Shown here: in pieces, positions 44,482-56,255 of the stretch
Position numbering within the stretch: the first letter of the stretch is position 1
Layout of the letters: each line of letters opens with the position of its first letter
NCBI GenBank assembly: GCA_963682175.1
Contig: OY821775.1
Span: 15,844,501 to 15,908,500, forward strand
Direction: 5' to 3'
DNA length: 64,000 bases
Source: Triglochin maritima
Taxonomy: Eukaryota > Streptophyta > Magnoliopsida > Alismatales > Juncaginaceae
Translations under genes and position numbers: made by a program
Notes under the pieces: generated by a model
Databases searched by the model: none
The model's input: only the letters and a program-made list of their open reading frames with translations
What the model was told of the DNA's origin: nothing

Positions 44482-46058
44482 TGTTTAAATGTTTTATTAA
44501 TAACCACAAGTGCATGGTCGCGATGAACCGGTGGCAAGTACAGGTCGATCCGCAGGGAGTTGAGTAGCCTCTGGTTTGTCAGAAATCAAGTGGCGAATAA
44601 AGGGAGAAAATATGTAATTACGCTATACTAGGAAGTTAGAAATGTGAAAGAAAGCAACAAAAGATTGGAAATCAGAAAGAGAAACCCCTAAAAGGTGGAG
44701 TGTGTGTACATATGAAGTGAAATAAGTGATGAAAGATGCATGTAAGCATGTATGTGTGTGTGTCGTGTGTGTGTCTTCATGCATAGGAAGTGTCTAAAGA
44801 TGTGGCAAAACCTATCAATCCATTCACACAACGTATCGACAATTACGACTTGATTAACATAAGATTAGGCTCAACATGAGAAGTGTCTAAAGATATGACA
44901 AGACTCATCAAAAATCATAAACTCATGTGAAGAACAAAGGTAAGCATGGGAGGTGTTTAAATGTTATGGCAAAACCCATCAAAACAAAGTTTCTTCAATT
45001 AATCAAGCAAGTAAACACAAATACAAACACATAACTAACATGTAGCATATTCAACAGGAAATTTCAGTCATTAAACATGAGAAAACTAAGCATGGGAAGT
45101 GTCTAAATCTTATGGAAAAACCCATCAAAATTCCCCAACATGTAGATGTCTAAAACCCCCCAATAAACATACAAAACATGTAACTCTACACAATCAAAAA
45201 TTCATCAAACATCCAAACTTCACAATATATATGAACATCATGTCCACCCCCAAATGGGATGGATCTACTCACTACACATTATTCTAGTAATTAAACTAAA
45301 GAAGAAAGGAGACATTTAGCCTAAGATCAAAGAAATAAGACTAAGCTAAGCATGCATAAAAAAGAAACAACATGAGAACAAACAATGAAAAAATATTTTA
45401 TTAAATGACTCACATTACTAGTAGCATTCTTCTCCATCTTGAGTTTTTGCTCCAAGGCTTACTTCAAGTAGAGAGAATGCCACCAAGCAATGGGTGAATA
45501 CAAAAGGAGGAGGAGGAGTTCTATTTATAACCATAGAAAAAGGTAATTGGGGACAATCCCCCGATGTGGGACTAATAAAACCTTCCTAGAATACATATAA
45601 ACACATAACCCATCTCCTGGAGAAACCGGGTCGGATTCGGACACAAATGGACCGCCAATTGGCGGTCTTGGACCGCCAATTGGTGGTCACTTTTTTCTCG
45701 GATCCGACCCATTTTCGAATGTGTTCTTTATTTCTTCAATTCATCACATTGGGTGCACTCGGGATCGATTATAGAAGTGTCTGCCCGAAACTAATTGCCA
45801 AAATACTCCTCATGATGGTGTGGAGTTTCTTCATTTGCTCATTGGTCCTTTGGGGTTACATTTGGGTCCTTCTCCCTTGCATATTAGTCCCCAAGTCTCA
45901 CAACTTAGTCTTTTTTCTTGCTTTTAGGTCCTTTTATGCCGTTTCCCCTCAATCCTGTTTATTCCTGAAACTCAAACATAAACCTCATTACATAGCATTG
46001 TTTAGGTTCAAGATAATGGATATAAGACACAAATGAATGCATGAAATGATGTTAATCA
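44482..46058 (-). repeat. 3' LTR of Athila copy 3
   Basis: 1577 bp. Two GACCGCCAATTGGCGGTC palindromes (45650-45667 perfect, 45671-45688 one mismatch). A TG microsatellite lies near 44752-44772. The TATA-like ttctatttata (near 45520) is the minus-strand TATAAATA. Confidence 0.85.
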
Positions 46059-47936
46059 AATACCCCACACCTAACTTTTGCTAGTTCCGAGCAAAATAAA
46101 GAAAGAGAAAAATGAAAGAAAGGAAAAAGCATGCGAAAAGAAGGGAAATTCTAACTCATTTTCGTAGGAATTACGGTTGCACTTAGCACGTGCAACAAGC
46201 CGTTAAACCTCCTTGTTGCCAAGGAGGAGGCGTGTTGTCTCCTGAGGGTTTTCAGCGGATATACCCACAAAATCCGAACATAGATGCATTATTCAATCGA
46301 GACATTTGACTTGTTGGACTTATTTTGTCGATCATTGGACTCGGTAATCCTAAGGGCCGACTCTATATATGTAATCAATCCACACACCTAGCCTAGTGAA
46401 TCATTCGTGCAAGTTAATTAAGGAGTTAAGTGCAAGACATAGACAACTTCAACATCCTCAAGTGATACAAAGTGTAAGGTCCATTAAGGTTCTTATTTGC
46501 ATTATCATTTTTTTCTTTTTTTCCTTTTTCTTACTAGTTGGAGTGTCATTCTCCCAGGGTCAGGTTTCGTGCATCATTGTCTATGAGGACTTACACTATC
46601 ACGTAAACCTTTCCCCAAATCTCCACATAGGGCAATCCCTACCACCCCTGTAACGGGAGTTTGGTCAGTGCATCCCAAGTCAGACGACTCGAAAGCACCA
46701 TGCACCAAGTCCCCTCAGACCTAATTTCCCGAGTGATAGGAGTCGTGCGAGAGGAGAGAACACCTACTCACTTATTTCTTATCTACACATGAACCAAAAC
46801 CCCTACACTTAATGTCTCACAACAAGATTTAAAGGGTCCTTGACTACGACAAACTTCCTTATACTAACAGATACGAATTATTTGACTCACTAGGTTCAGG
46901 TTGGACTTCTTTAAATGTTTGAGTACTGGAACCCTATGATTACTCGCCCCTTGAGGGAAAACCGGGGTGCATCCTAACGACTCGATAAGACCTAAAGCCG
47001 GTATACAAGATATCCTAATGCATCAAGTTCAAGAAAATTTTGGGAGCTTTCTTTTTACTTTGACTCTCAATGGTTTTGCACATGCTAAACACAAGCAAAA
47101 CCAGCAAAACATTTTCTTTGGCAAACACATGAAGATTTTGAAAGAAATGGGAAAATTTTAAAGCACTAGGCAAGCAAAAGAACATAAGTCACCCAAGGAT
47201 CATGTCAAGCAGATATATCGATATTAAATGCAACACACTAACATGACCCTAACAATGCACACAAAAGAAAACAAAATCCAAGGAAACGACTCGACTATGT
47301 ACACACGTAACACCCCCCCCCACACCTACTTCATGCATTGTCCTCAATGAATGTGAGTAAGATACGACAAGGATTTATGCATGAAAAAGGGAAGATCTCA
47401 CCAACATTAAGCGCAAAAGTAAGTTCAGGGTTATGCTGATGAACACAAACTCGAATTCCGTCAGAACATGTGAGATGCTAAAGAAGGGAGACAAATACGT
47501 GAAAGAAAGGAGCCCAAATACACAAAGGTTGGGGCCCACAACAATCATTGCTCACTGGAGGAGTCTTTTATTACTCGCTTTTTCTTTTTTTCATTTTCTT
47601 TTTTTCATTTTTTACATGATATATACATCAACAAAGATATTCTCATAATCATTTGCTCAAGGAACATCAAATGAGAACATCGAGTTATGTGGACCAGAGA
47701 CGTGGCAAGATAGGCAAACTTTACTAGTACTCTGAGGTGTCATGAAGGGTGAAAGGTCAAAGTTGAAAGACTCGAACCCCTCATGATATTGGTTGGGTGT
47801 AGGCAACATGAATGAGTGAAGTTGTGTTGCCTCACTAGGGTTTAGTTGCTCATCAAACAAAACCCTCCAACCAATAGATGGGTGCATCAGAATGAGTTCC
47901 TCAGGCTCATTCGATGGATGCAGCACACCTGCATCA

Positions 47937-48960
47937 CTAAGAATGGGGGCTTCTCCCCAAGTCATCCAACAAGGACCACCCACCATCCTTTATATTATCA
48001 AGCATAAGCTCGGTCGTAGGTGGGTCATTGTTGGAGTCAATATGAAGCTCAAAGGGCTCAATAACCCTGGGACACGGGGTAACGACACCTTCTAGAATGG
48101 GCATATGCTGAGGTGTGTCCCCCTCACTAATGGTCTCAACTGAATCATGCAACGAACACCCCCTTTGTACATTCATGTTTGATGCCAACTCACTCTGTTG
48201 CATTGCAAAGACAAGCAATGAGTTTTCGCTGGGCCCACAAACATTCTCAATGGGTTGCATTGGTGTTAGGGGTGTTCGTTGATTTTGCGGTGTTTTCTCT
48301 AATTGGCGGATGAGATTGAGATTTAAAGGTTGGTCCATGGGCTCCTGTTGCCTACCAGAGTTGAACACATGAAACTCGACACTCATGTTACCGAATGGGA
48401 GCTTCATGAGACCATTTCTACAATTAGTTAAGGTGTTGGAGGTTGTCAGAAATGGTCTACCCAAAATCAAAGGTATTTGAGAGTGGGTGTTCGCATTAGG
48501 ATTGGTATCGAGGACAACAAAATCTACTAGAAATATAAAATCTCCAACTTTGATAAGCACATCCTCGATAATCCCCTTTGGAATACAAAGGGATCTATCC
48601 CCCAATTGGAGGGTGATCTTAGTTGGTTTCAATTATCCCAAGTTCAACTGTTGATAAACAGAAAATGGGAGGAGGTTGACCGCCGATCCTAAATCAAGCA
48701 ATACATTCATTACTCATGCTAGTGTCCCCTATCGTACACTGAATAGTAGGACACCCAGGGTCCTTATATTTTGTGTTGGTAGGGTTGGACAAAAGTGAGC
48801 TTACATTTGCAGCCAAAAATGCTTTCTTAGGAACATTGGTCTTTTTCTTGGTTGTGCAGAGATCTTTTAACACTTTGGCATACTGAGGTATTTGTTGGAT
48901 GACATCCAACAAGGGGATGTTAACCTTCACTTGCTTAAATACCTCTAATATCTTATCCAT
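47937..48960 (-). pseudogene. Athila aspartic protease region, frameshifted
   Basis: Two minus-strand frames together cover the protease. The active-site motif DLGSAVNLLPFSVY (near 48660-48700) is followed by a stop, then KPTKITLQLGDRSLCIPKG, IPLILGRPFLTT and NCRNGLMKLPFGNMSVEF. D-L-G with the later ILGRPFL matches retroviral-type proteases of Athila elements. The upstream frame (48694-48960, MDKILEVFKQVKVNIPLLDV) is the usual gag-protease linker. The protease would mature the gag polyprotein. At least one frameshift and one stop make it non-functional here. Confidence 0.8.
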
Positions 48961-49029
48961 TGTGTCACTCTACTTGTTGGTTAACCTACTAGGATAGGGA
49001 GCTTTTGGCAGGTAGGTTTTCTGCGGTGC

Positions 49030-50784
49030 CTAAGAAGGAGGCATTGATGTATTACCCTCACCATCAGTCTCTTCTTCACCACCATTCCCACTGAGGGGCT
49101 GCATAGTTGGTGGTGGTGGCAAGGAAATGTGATTGTCAACCTGCTTTCCATTCCATAAGGTTACAATGGCATTGACATGGTGAACAGGTTCCTCCACATG
49201 GTTCACTTGCCACCCCCGAGGTACCACATTCTCATTTTGCATGTGTTGTTGCTGGTACATGCGGGGGTTAGCCTCAGGCTGGCTAGGCAGTGTCCCTCTC
49301 TCTTTCATGTACAGACTGAGCCATTTGGCCCATCTGAAGCTCTAGAGATTTGATGGTCTGCTGATTTGAAGTGAGAATTTACTTGTGGTTGACATAAAAA
49401 TTTTCATCGAGTTTTCAAGTCCACGAGTCAAGGTCTCAAGCGAATTGAATCGGGTTTCCATATTGTTGGAATTTGGGAAACCCGATTGATTGGTGATTTG
49501 AGCATGGGGTGACTGATAAGATTGCGCATGCATGAGTGGTTGGTTAGGTGGTCGAGAGGAGTTTGAAGGACCACCCGGGGTATTATTTTGGTTCCATGAA
49601 AAATTGGGGTAGTTCCTCCATCCAGGATTATAAGATGATGAGTATGGGTCATTCCTAGCCCTATCATAGATGATGTTGACACTTTCCATCTCAGAAGGAA
49701 TGGACGAACACTCGCTTCCTACATGGCCTATCCTACCACATGAATGACAGGGAACTGGACCAGATGTGGACACGTGAGGTGCACCTTGTTGGTTTTGGAG
49801 CTCAATCGAATCCATACGGCGCATTAAGGCTGCCATGCACGCCTCGGTGGCCGTAGTGGTATCCAAATGTTGCACCCGATCTAGTCAAGTTTGCATTTGC
49901 AATCCTCGCTCCTATGCTAGATGATGTTGGGGTTCCCTTACACTCTCCCACTGCATGGTTTTCTCAACGTGGTCTTCTAGGAAAGCCCATGCCTCCCTTT
50001 CATCCTTTCCTAAAAACTCTCCTTGACACAGACTCAAGGAGCGTTCAAGACGGGATGTGAAGACCCCGGAGACAATCTGACAAAGGTGCCAAAATTCGAT
50101 GTCATGGTGAGGTCATGAGGATAGTATTTCCTTGAACCTCTCTAAATATGCATGAAATGTTTCGGTCTCCAGTTGATAGAATGAATTGATTTCGTTCCTC
50201 AATTTTTGAGTCTGATGATTTGGAAATTACTTCTTCAGAAATGCAGATTGAAATTCATCCCAAGTGTTAAAGGCATTCGCTTGGTTGCTGTACAACCACA
50301 TCTTGGCATCATCCTTTAGTGTAAAAGGGACTAGCCTAAGATGGATGGAGTCTGTGCTAAGTTGTTGCAACTTGAACATAGCACAGACCTCCTCAAATTC
50401 CTTGAGAAAGATATAGGGGTCACCCTTCCCAGTGAAGTGAGGGAGCATGGAAATAAATTGAGGCTTAACCTCAAAGTGGTTCTCATTCACCTCTGGCAAT
50501 ACGATGCATGATGGTAGAGAGGTACGACTCGGGTAGCATCGATCACGGAGAGGTATGAGAGCCACAACAGGACGAAGATGTGGAACAAGTGGGAGAGGTG
50601 GGTCTAACAACTGCTCCTCCTCGCGGTAATGAGCAGCCATTGAACCAGGACTGTGTGCGGCACGAGAGGAAGAAGGCATCGATAAATCGACTACCGAAGC
50701 AGGGTTGACGATACGCCTCGTCAAATGGCCACTCTCGTCTCGTGCCCACACAATCATGCACAAAGGTGCACACATACAAACCAA
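49030..50784 (-). pseudogene. gag: Athila gag, broken into several frames
   Basis: 50784-50227 encodes the capsid-like core: FISMLPHFTGKGDPYIFLKE, FEEVCAMFKLQQL and LVPFTLKDDAKMWLYSNQAN. A stop comes just after QSAFLKK, but the same frame continues (NHQTQKLRNEINSFYQLE). 49875-49342 carries the zinc knuckle CHSCGRIGHVGSEC and an Asn/Pro-rich stretch. 49308-49030 is a low-complexity tail. Several stops separate them. The homologous ORF in Athila copy 1 (16487-17914) covers only the knuckle and downstream part. Confidence 0.8.
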
Positions 50785-51027
50785 TTTTTTTATAACACAG
50801 AAGGTGCGTAAAGGAGAAGACAGGAGGACACAGAAGAGAGAATGACTCAGGAGAGAAAGGAAGAAGTCCTTATGCTACGGCGGGTGGGTACAGGTAGAAG
50901 CAAACAAGGCTCAAACAATCCTAAGGTCGCTATAGGTCCTTACAGCTAGACGACACCTAACTGCGAGGTTACACGGCCTCAACACGCCTCACCTCCCTAC
51001 GACGAGGACCACAAAGCCCAGCAAGTG

Positions 51028-53181
51028 TGTAGACCCGCTCTCCTGCTTCAATAATAATAAATCCACTCTCCACGGTTATGCATAATTGACATCTTGGAAT
51101 GTCAAATTGTGTTATGGCATGCTTGTGTGAGTAGATTTGATTGGGTTCCTTGTTGGTCGATCGGGTGTGACACATCGGGCGAGTGCGCGGTTGTTTGACT
51201 CGATCGACTCAATTTGGGTCCGAGTGAGTGTAGGGTCGGTTTTGGGCTAAACCCATGTATAAGTGGCATGGAATTGGAAGGGTTACATTAGGGTTTGAAT
51301 GTGCATTTTCGTGGCTTTTGGGATGTCTTTGCTGATGCCATATTTTGCATGTGTTGAGGTGGCTTGATTAGCCATGAAGGCTTGGAAATTGAAGAGTCCT
51401 AGCAAGCTAACAAAAAGCCTCTCCCACCAGCCAACCCTTGCACACCTCTTCACCTCCCACACATCTCCTCCACCTCTTCCACTCCTCAGCCACGTGGTCA
51501 GGTCACTCAGGTGGTGCTCCAGCAAACTTCAAATCCAGCGAGGCTAGAAGCGACGTCTAGTGCAACCTATGGTGCGGCTAGAAGTTTGGTGGGCAGAATC
51601 TCCGACTAATTTCAGGCAACTTCCTTCCTAATCAGGTATGCTCCTATACCTTGAAGAGTTTTGTGGGAGGTTATGTTGGCTGGAGGGGCCAGCCAACATC
51701 AGGTGGTGCCTGGTGCAACGGTTGCACCACCAACTGATTCCCTTCTAGCGTGCGCAAGGAGCATGCGCTAGATGAGGCTGGCTGTGGGGCAGCCAAAGGG
51801 ACCGAACCTCCAGCAAGCTCCAGTGAGGTCCAACCAGAAGTGAAGGTGTTCCTTCTGAGCTGAGTTTGAGCGTGGCCACGGATCTGGCTAGGTGTGGCTG
51901 GCGCACACAAGATCCAATTAAGGTTTGCCTTCAACCCTTTTGACTCCTAGCTTTGGATGGCTGGCTGGTACAGCCATTCCAGATGGTGTCTGGGGTCAGG
52001 AGGGGTGGGGATGGACCTTAGGGAGGCTAGGGGTGAGAGGATTCGGATTGGCTTGTTTGGTCTGAGCATGGTGCGCTAGAGTGATGTTAACCATGAGGTT
52101 GTTGCATCTTGCGCGCTTCTTGCTCGGTTGCTGGACCGAACGGCTTGGACAGACTTCTTCTGACCTTCTCCCACCTCAGACCACCTGGGAAGGATGCTCT
52201 GAGCACGTGGTTTGAATGGGTCAGGGATCCATATGCATGGCTGTGAGGTTTGTATTTTTCTGTGATTTATCTGATGCTATCAATTGCATTGTGTGCGATG
52301 GTTGCTGTAATTTGTTGTTTGAGTCATCTAGCAGCACATATGATACATTCATGATCTTGTTTTGGTTATATTCTCTGATATTTTTGATATGCATGCACTT
52401 AGGAACTAAATTGGACTCCTTATTATATGTTATTCATATTATATCTTAATGCAACACATGCTTTCGAATGTACGCATAGATAATAATATTGGATAGATTG
52501 AGTCTTCTGATATTATGGGCTTGTTTCACCATGTTGTATTACTGGTATATAAGCTATTTCATGCCTACATATGATCTGATCATATTTTGAGATTTTAATT
52601 TGATTCCATGTATGCTCTGAAATTGATAATTCATATCGTCGATTGTAGTGTGGTGCAATTTTGATATCTTCTACTGTTTGCATGGTTATGTTACTCTGTT
52701 CATGCTGATCTATGTTTGATGTGTTGTGTTAGGTTGTGCGCGTGTATGACCCTTAAGATTTCAGACCTCATAACGTCCCTATCATGACCCGTAGATGACT
52801 AAATTAGTTGTTATATCGATTTACCGATTCGGTAATGTTTGTTTGCTGTTGCGAGTTTCGTTTGTTCCTGATTGGTATGTCTCATTTCCGAATTGGTTCA
52901 GGGCTTCTAGGAGGGTATCCAGATACTCCTCCTTGAGCTCATTCCATACACTGTAGATGCATTAGATTTTATATGCTTAAGTAGCTTGCATTGCATTTAA
53001 TCTGATTAATAATTCTGAGCACGTTCTATTTTCTGGGCCGACGGGCCACGAGTGGATCCTCTAGCTCCAGAGGCCATTCGCGTAAGACCTTCACGTTGGG
53101 AGGCCAGGCGTAATATAAGTCCTGGGCAGGCGCGCTACCATTCTGTCACAGGGTAGGTGTTCCCAAGTTTGCAATGGCACC
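51028..53181 (+). repeat. Chromovirus LTR fragment (D2) inside Athila copy 3
   Basis: Starts TGTAGACCCGCTCTCCTGC directly after Athila sequence ending cagcaagtg. It ends near 53181, where Athila leader sequence resumes. It covers about the first three quarters of the LTR seen at 42186-62180, without the hAT insertion. About 430 bp of Athila leader present in copy 2 is missing at this point. A deletion has therefore removed the rest of the LTR and some Athila sequence. Confidence 0.65.
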
Positions 53182-53360
53182 TAAACAAGAAAGAATGCCT
53201 AATCTTTTGCTTTGGGTTTTAAGGTCCAAGTTGCTTAAAGGGAGATTGATTATTAATCTGTGAATAATCTAATAGTTAGAACATGCAAAATTGAATCCCA
53301 GATTTCTACTTCAGTTATGGCAACACTCCAAAGAAATAAAGAGGTGGAATGAGATTACCA

Positions 53361-53400
53361 GACCGCCAGTTGGCGGTCTCAGGCCGCTGATTGGAGGTCT
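53361..53400. promoter_or_regulatory. Palindrome pair in the leader of Athila copy 3
   Basis: GACCGCCAGTTGGCGGTC (one central change) and a more decayed partner, at the same distance from the primer site as in copies 1 and 2. Confidence 0.65.
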
Positions 53401-53532
53401 TGGAGTCTCAGATCGCCTCTAAACTTTCCCAGATGCTTTCCCTTCCTCATGTGAGTCTCTTGCAAGAAACAAAACTACAACATGAAAATTAAATCCACCC
53501 AAATCGTCCAAACCAGAGTCTGAACTGGCACC

Positions 53533-53550
53533 TCCCAGGCAACGGCACCA
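53533..53550 (-). other. tRNA-Asp primer binding site of Athila copy 3
   Basis: Minus-strand TGGTGCCGTTGCCTGGGA, two mismatches from the site in copy 1. Confidence 0.85.
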
Positions 53551-53556
53551 AAAACT

Positions 53557-54701
53557 TGTTTAAATGTTTTATTAATAACCGCAAGTGCACGGCCGCGATG
53601 AAGCGGTGACAAGTACGGGTCGATCCACAGGGAGGTGAGTAGCCTCTGGTTTGTCAGAAATCAAGTGGCGAATAAAGGGAGAAAAGATGTGATTACTCTA
53701 AAGCTAAACTACACTATACTAGGAAGTAAGAAATGCGAAAGAAAGAAACAAAAGATTGGAAATCAGAAAGAGAAACCCCTAAGGGATGGAGTGTGTGCAC
53801 ATATGAAGTGAAATAAGTGATGAAAGATGCATGTAAGCATGTATGTGTGTGTGTCGTGTGTGTGTCTTCATGCATAGGAAGTGTCTAAAGATGTGGCAAA
53901 ACCTATCAATCCATTCACACAACGTATCAGCAATTACTACTTGATTAACATAAGATTAGGCTCAGCATGAGAAGTGTCTAAAGATATGACAAGACTCATC
54001 AAAAACCATATATTCATGTGAAAAACAAAGGTAAGTATGGGAGGTGTCTAAATGTTTTGGCAAAACTCATCAAAATAAAGTTTCTTCAATCAAACAAGCA
54101 AGCAAACACAAATACAAACACATAACTAACATGTAGCATATTCAATAGAAAATTTCAGTCATTAAACATGAGAAAACTAAGCATTGGAAATGTCTAAATC
54201 TTATGGAAAACCCCATCAAAATTCACCAACATGTAGATGATTAAAATACCCCCAATGGGCATACAAAACATGCAAGTCTACACAATCAAAAATTCATCAA
54301 ACATCCAAAATTCACAATATATATGAACATCATCTCCACCCCCAAAGGGGATGGATCTACTCACTACACATTATTCTAGTAATTAAACTAAAGAAGAAAT
54401 GAGACATTTAGCCTATGATCAAAGAAATAAGACTAAGCTAGGCATGCATAAAAAAGAAACAACATGAGAACAAACAATGAAAAATTATTTTATTTTAAAT
54501 GACTCACATTACTAGTAGCATTCTTCTCCATCTTGAGTTTTTGCTCCAAGGCTTACTCCAAGTGGAGAGAATGCCACCAAGCAATGGGTGAATACAAAAG
54601 GAGGAGGAGTTCTATTTATAGTCATAGAAAAAGGTAATCGGGGACAATCCCCCGATGTTGGACTAATAAAACCTTCCCAGAATAGATATAAACACATAAC
54701 T
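53557..54701 (-). repeat. 5' LTR of Athila copy 3, inner part
   Basis: LTR from TGTTTAAATG to the Sirevirus insertion point. The rest of the same LTR resumes at 60033-60457 and contains the palindrome at 60072-60089. Confidence 0.85.
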
Positions 54702-55071
54702 TGTTGGCTTTTTGGCCTTAATCTTATGTTTTGATGATTTAATCAACCGAATCTTAATTAGAGTAGCACGCACTATGCATTGCATATATATTGTATTGTG
54801 CTAACCTCTACAGGTGATCAAGACTCAAGAAAGAAGGAAATGAAGTCAAGACATGTAATTAAAGCTAAATCGAAGACATGTAATCTTGATTTATTTTGAG
54901 TCTTAGGAACATGTGTAAATTGAGCATACAAGAGTTAAAAACCAAACACATACACAATAGGTTCCCTATAGAAGTCACACACGAAATTTCACCTTATTTG
55001 GACTTCATTAGATCACCCAAACCTTAGTCGGAAATCACTTTTAAACTTAAACCCAGATTTCCTGTGTGAAC

Positions 55072-55542
55072 CGGTCGACCGAACCAGTTCTCAGTTCGAC
55101 CGGTTTATAACAGACTCTCCATAGTGATTTTACCGAACTCTACCGGTCGACCGGTTCTACCTTTTCGGTCGACCGATCCCGGATTTTAATATGACCGTTT
55201 TTCTTGTCGTATTCCTATAACGGTCGTATTCGTATAAAACAAAACGTAACCCCAAAATACATTCGGTAACCGGTCGAACGAAGACCTTGTTTCGGTCGAC
55301 CGGTTGAACATATTTTCAGAAACCAAATTCCCTGCTATCGGTCGACACATTTCTCGTTCGACCGATTGACCTTTGTCTCAACCGAATCCCCTTCTCGGTC
55401 GACCGCCCCATACTTTGGTTCGACCGATTCACTTAAGTAGAGTTAAGTTCTAGCTCGTTTGTCCGACCGAATATTCTTTTGTTCGACCGTTCTCTTTGAA
55501 ATCAAGTTAACGGTCGACCGGTTTACTAGTTTCGGTCGACCG
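55072..55542. promoter_or_regulatory. CGGTCGACCG palindrome array (copy B, 5' LTR)
   Basis: Seven perfect CGGTCGACCG sites and at least eight half or variant sites (gttcgaccg, cggtcgaacg, cggtcgacac). Several are extended to ACCGGTCGACCGGT. It ends about 95 bp before TATA, the same geometry as copy A. Confidence 0.85.
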
Positions 55543-55637
55543 GTTCTGGACAGATTTGCAGCCCGATTTTCTGCTTTGTGTATCTTGCACAAAACCCAAT
55601 CAAATCTATCCCCAACGGCTAGAATACCTTAGGAGCT

Positions 55638-55645
55638 TATAAATA
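55638..55645 (+). promoter_or_regulatory. TATA box of Sirevirus copy B
   Basis: TATAAATA, within gcttataaatagag; repeated in the 3' LTR at 59462-59469. Confidence 0.75.
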
Positions 55646-56205
55646 GAGGATCAAGACTTGTTGTTAACACAACTCTCTAACTCCAATTGTCCCAATACAT
55701 TAGAGAGAAACCTCAATCCTCAAAGCTCCCAATTCTACACTCCATAAGCCTAAACTTCACACATTTGATCATATACTCATCCTACTCAAAGTGTGCTCAA
55801 TTAGAGAGTGAATCCCACTCAGTTACAAGTGTTGTCAAAAGAAGCAAGGACTTCGGTGAAAGCCCGAAGTGTCCCTCTCGGATTGTGAGAGGAAGAATTC
55901 AAGCAAGCGAGGGTTGTTCGCGTTGTTTGTGGTGTAAAGGCGTTCTCTCCCGGCCCGGAACGGGGAGTGGTTAGTGAAGACGTAGGCGGAGCTCGCGGAG
56001 TCGAGCGGAGCTTACAAGAGAGGACTAGGACCCGGGTGGGGTGCCGAACCTCTATAAAAACCGACGCGTCTTATGTGGTTTGCATTGTCTTTCTTTCTCT
56101 ACTTGTTTGTTTATTCCGCTACGCATTTGATTGCTTAATCAAGTAGAGAATTGTGGATTAGCTTAAAAGTGATTAGTGGACCCATAACCTACACGATCCT
56201 ACATT

Positions 56206-56218
56206 TGGTATCAGAGCC
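56206..56218 (+). other. tRNA-iMet primer binding site (copy B)
   Basis: TGGTATCAGAGCC, two bases after the 5' LTR. Confidence 0.92.
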
Positions 56219-56255
56219 TTGTTAGCTAACTTATATACTTAATCGTATTTTTAGC

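Larger units (their letters stand above)
54702..56203 (+). repeat. 5' LTR of Sirevirus copy B (promoter copy)
   Basis: 1502 bp. Palindrome array 55072-55542, TATA 55638-55645, GC-richer transcribed part 55840-56050. Confidence 0.93.

Noticed and set aside
43812..44537. 241-codon minus-strand ORF
   Set aside because: It starts inside the Athila LTR and runs across the LTR/hAT boundary at 44482, so it is a chance fusion. The composition is low-complexity.
47433..48095. Plus-strand ORFs in the Athila interior
   Set aside because: Antisense to the gag-protease relics; no features of their own.
51671..51934. ORFs within the chromovirus LTR pieces
   Set aside because: Not conserved between D1 and D2 and without domains.
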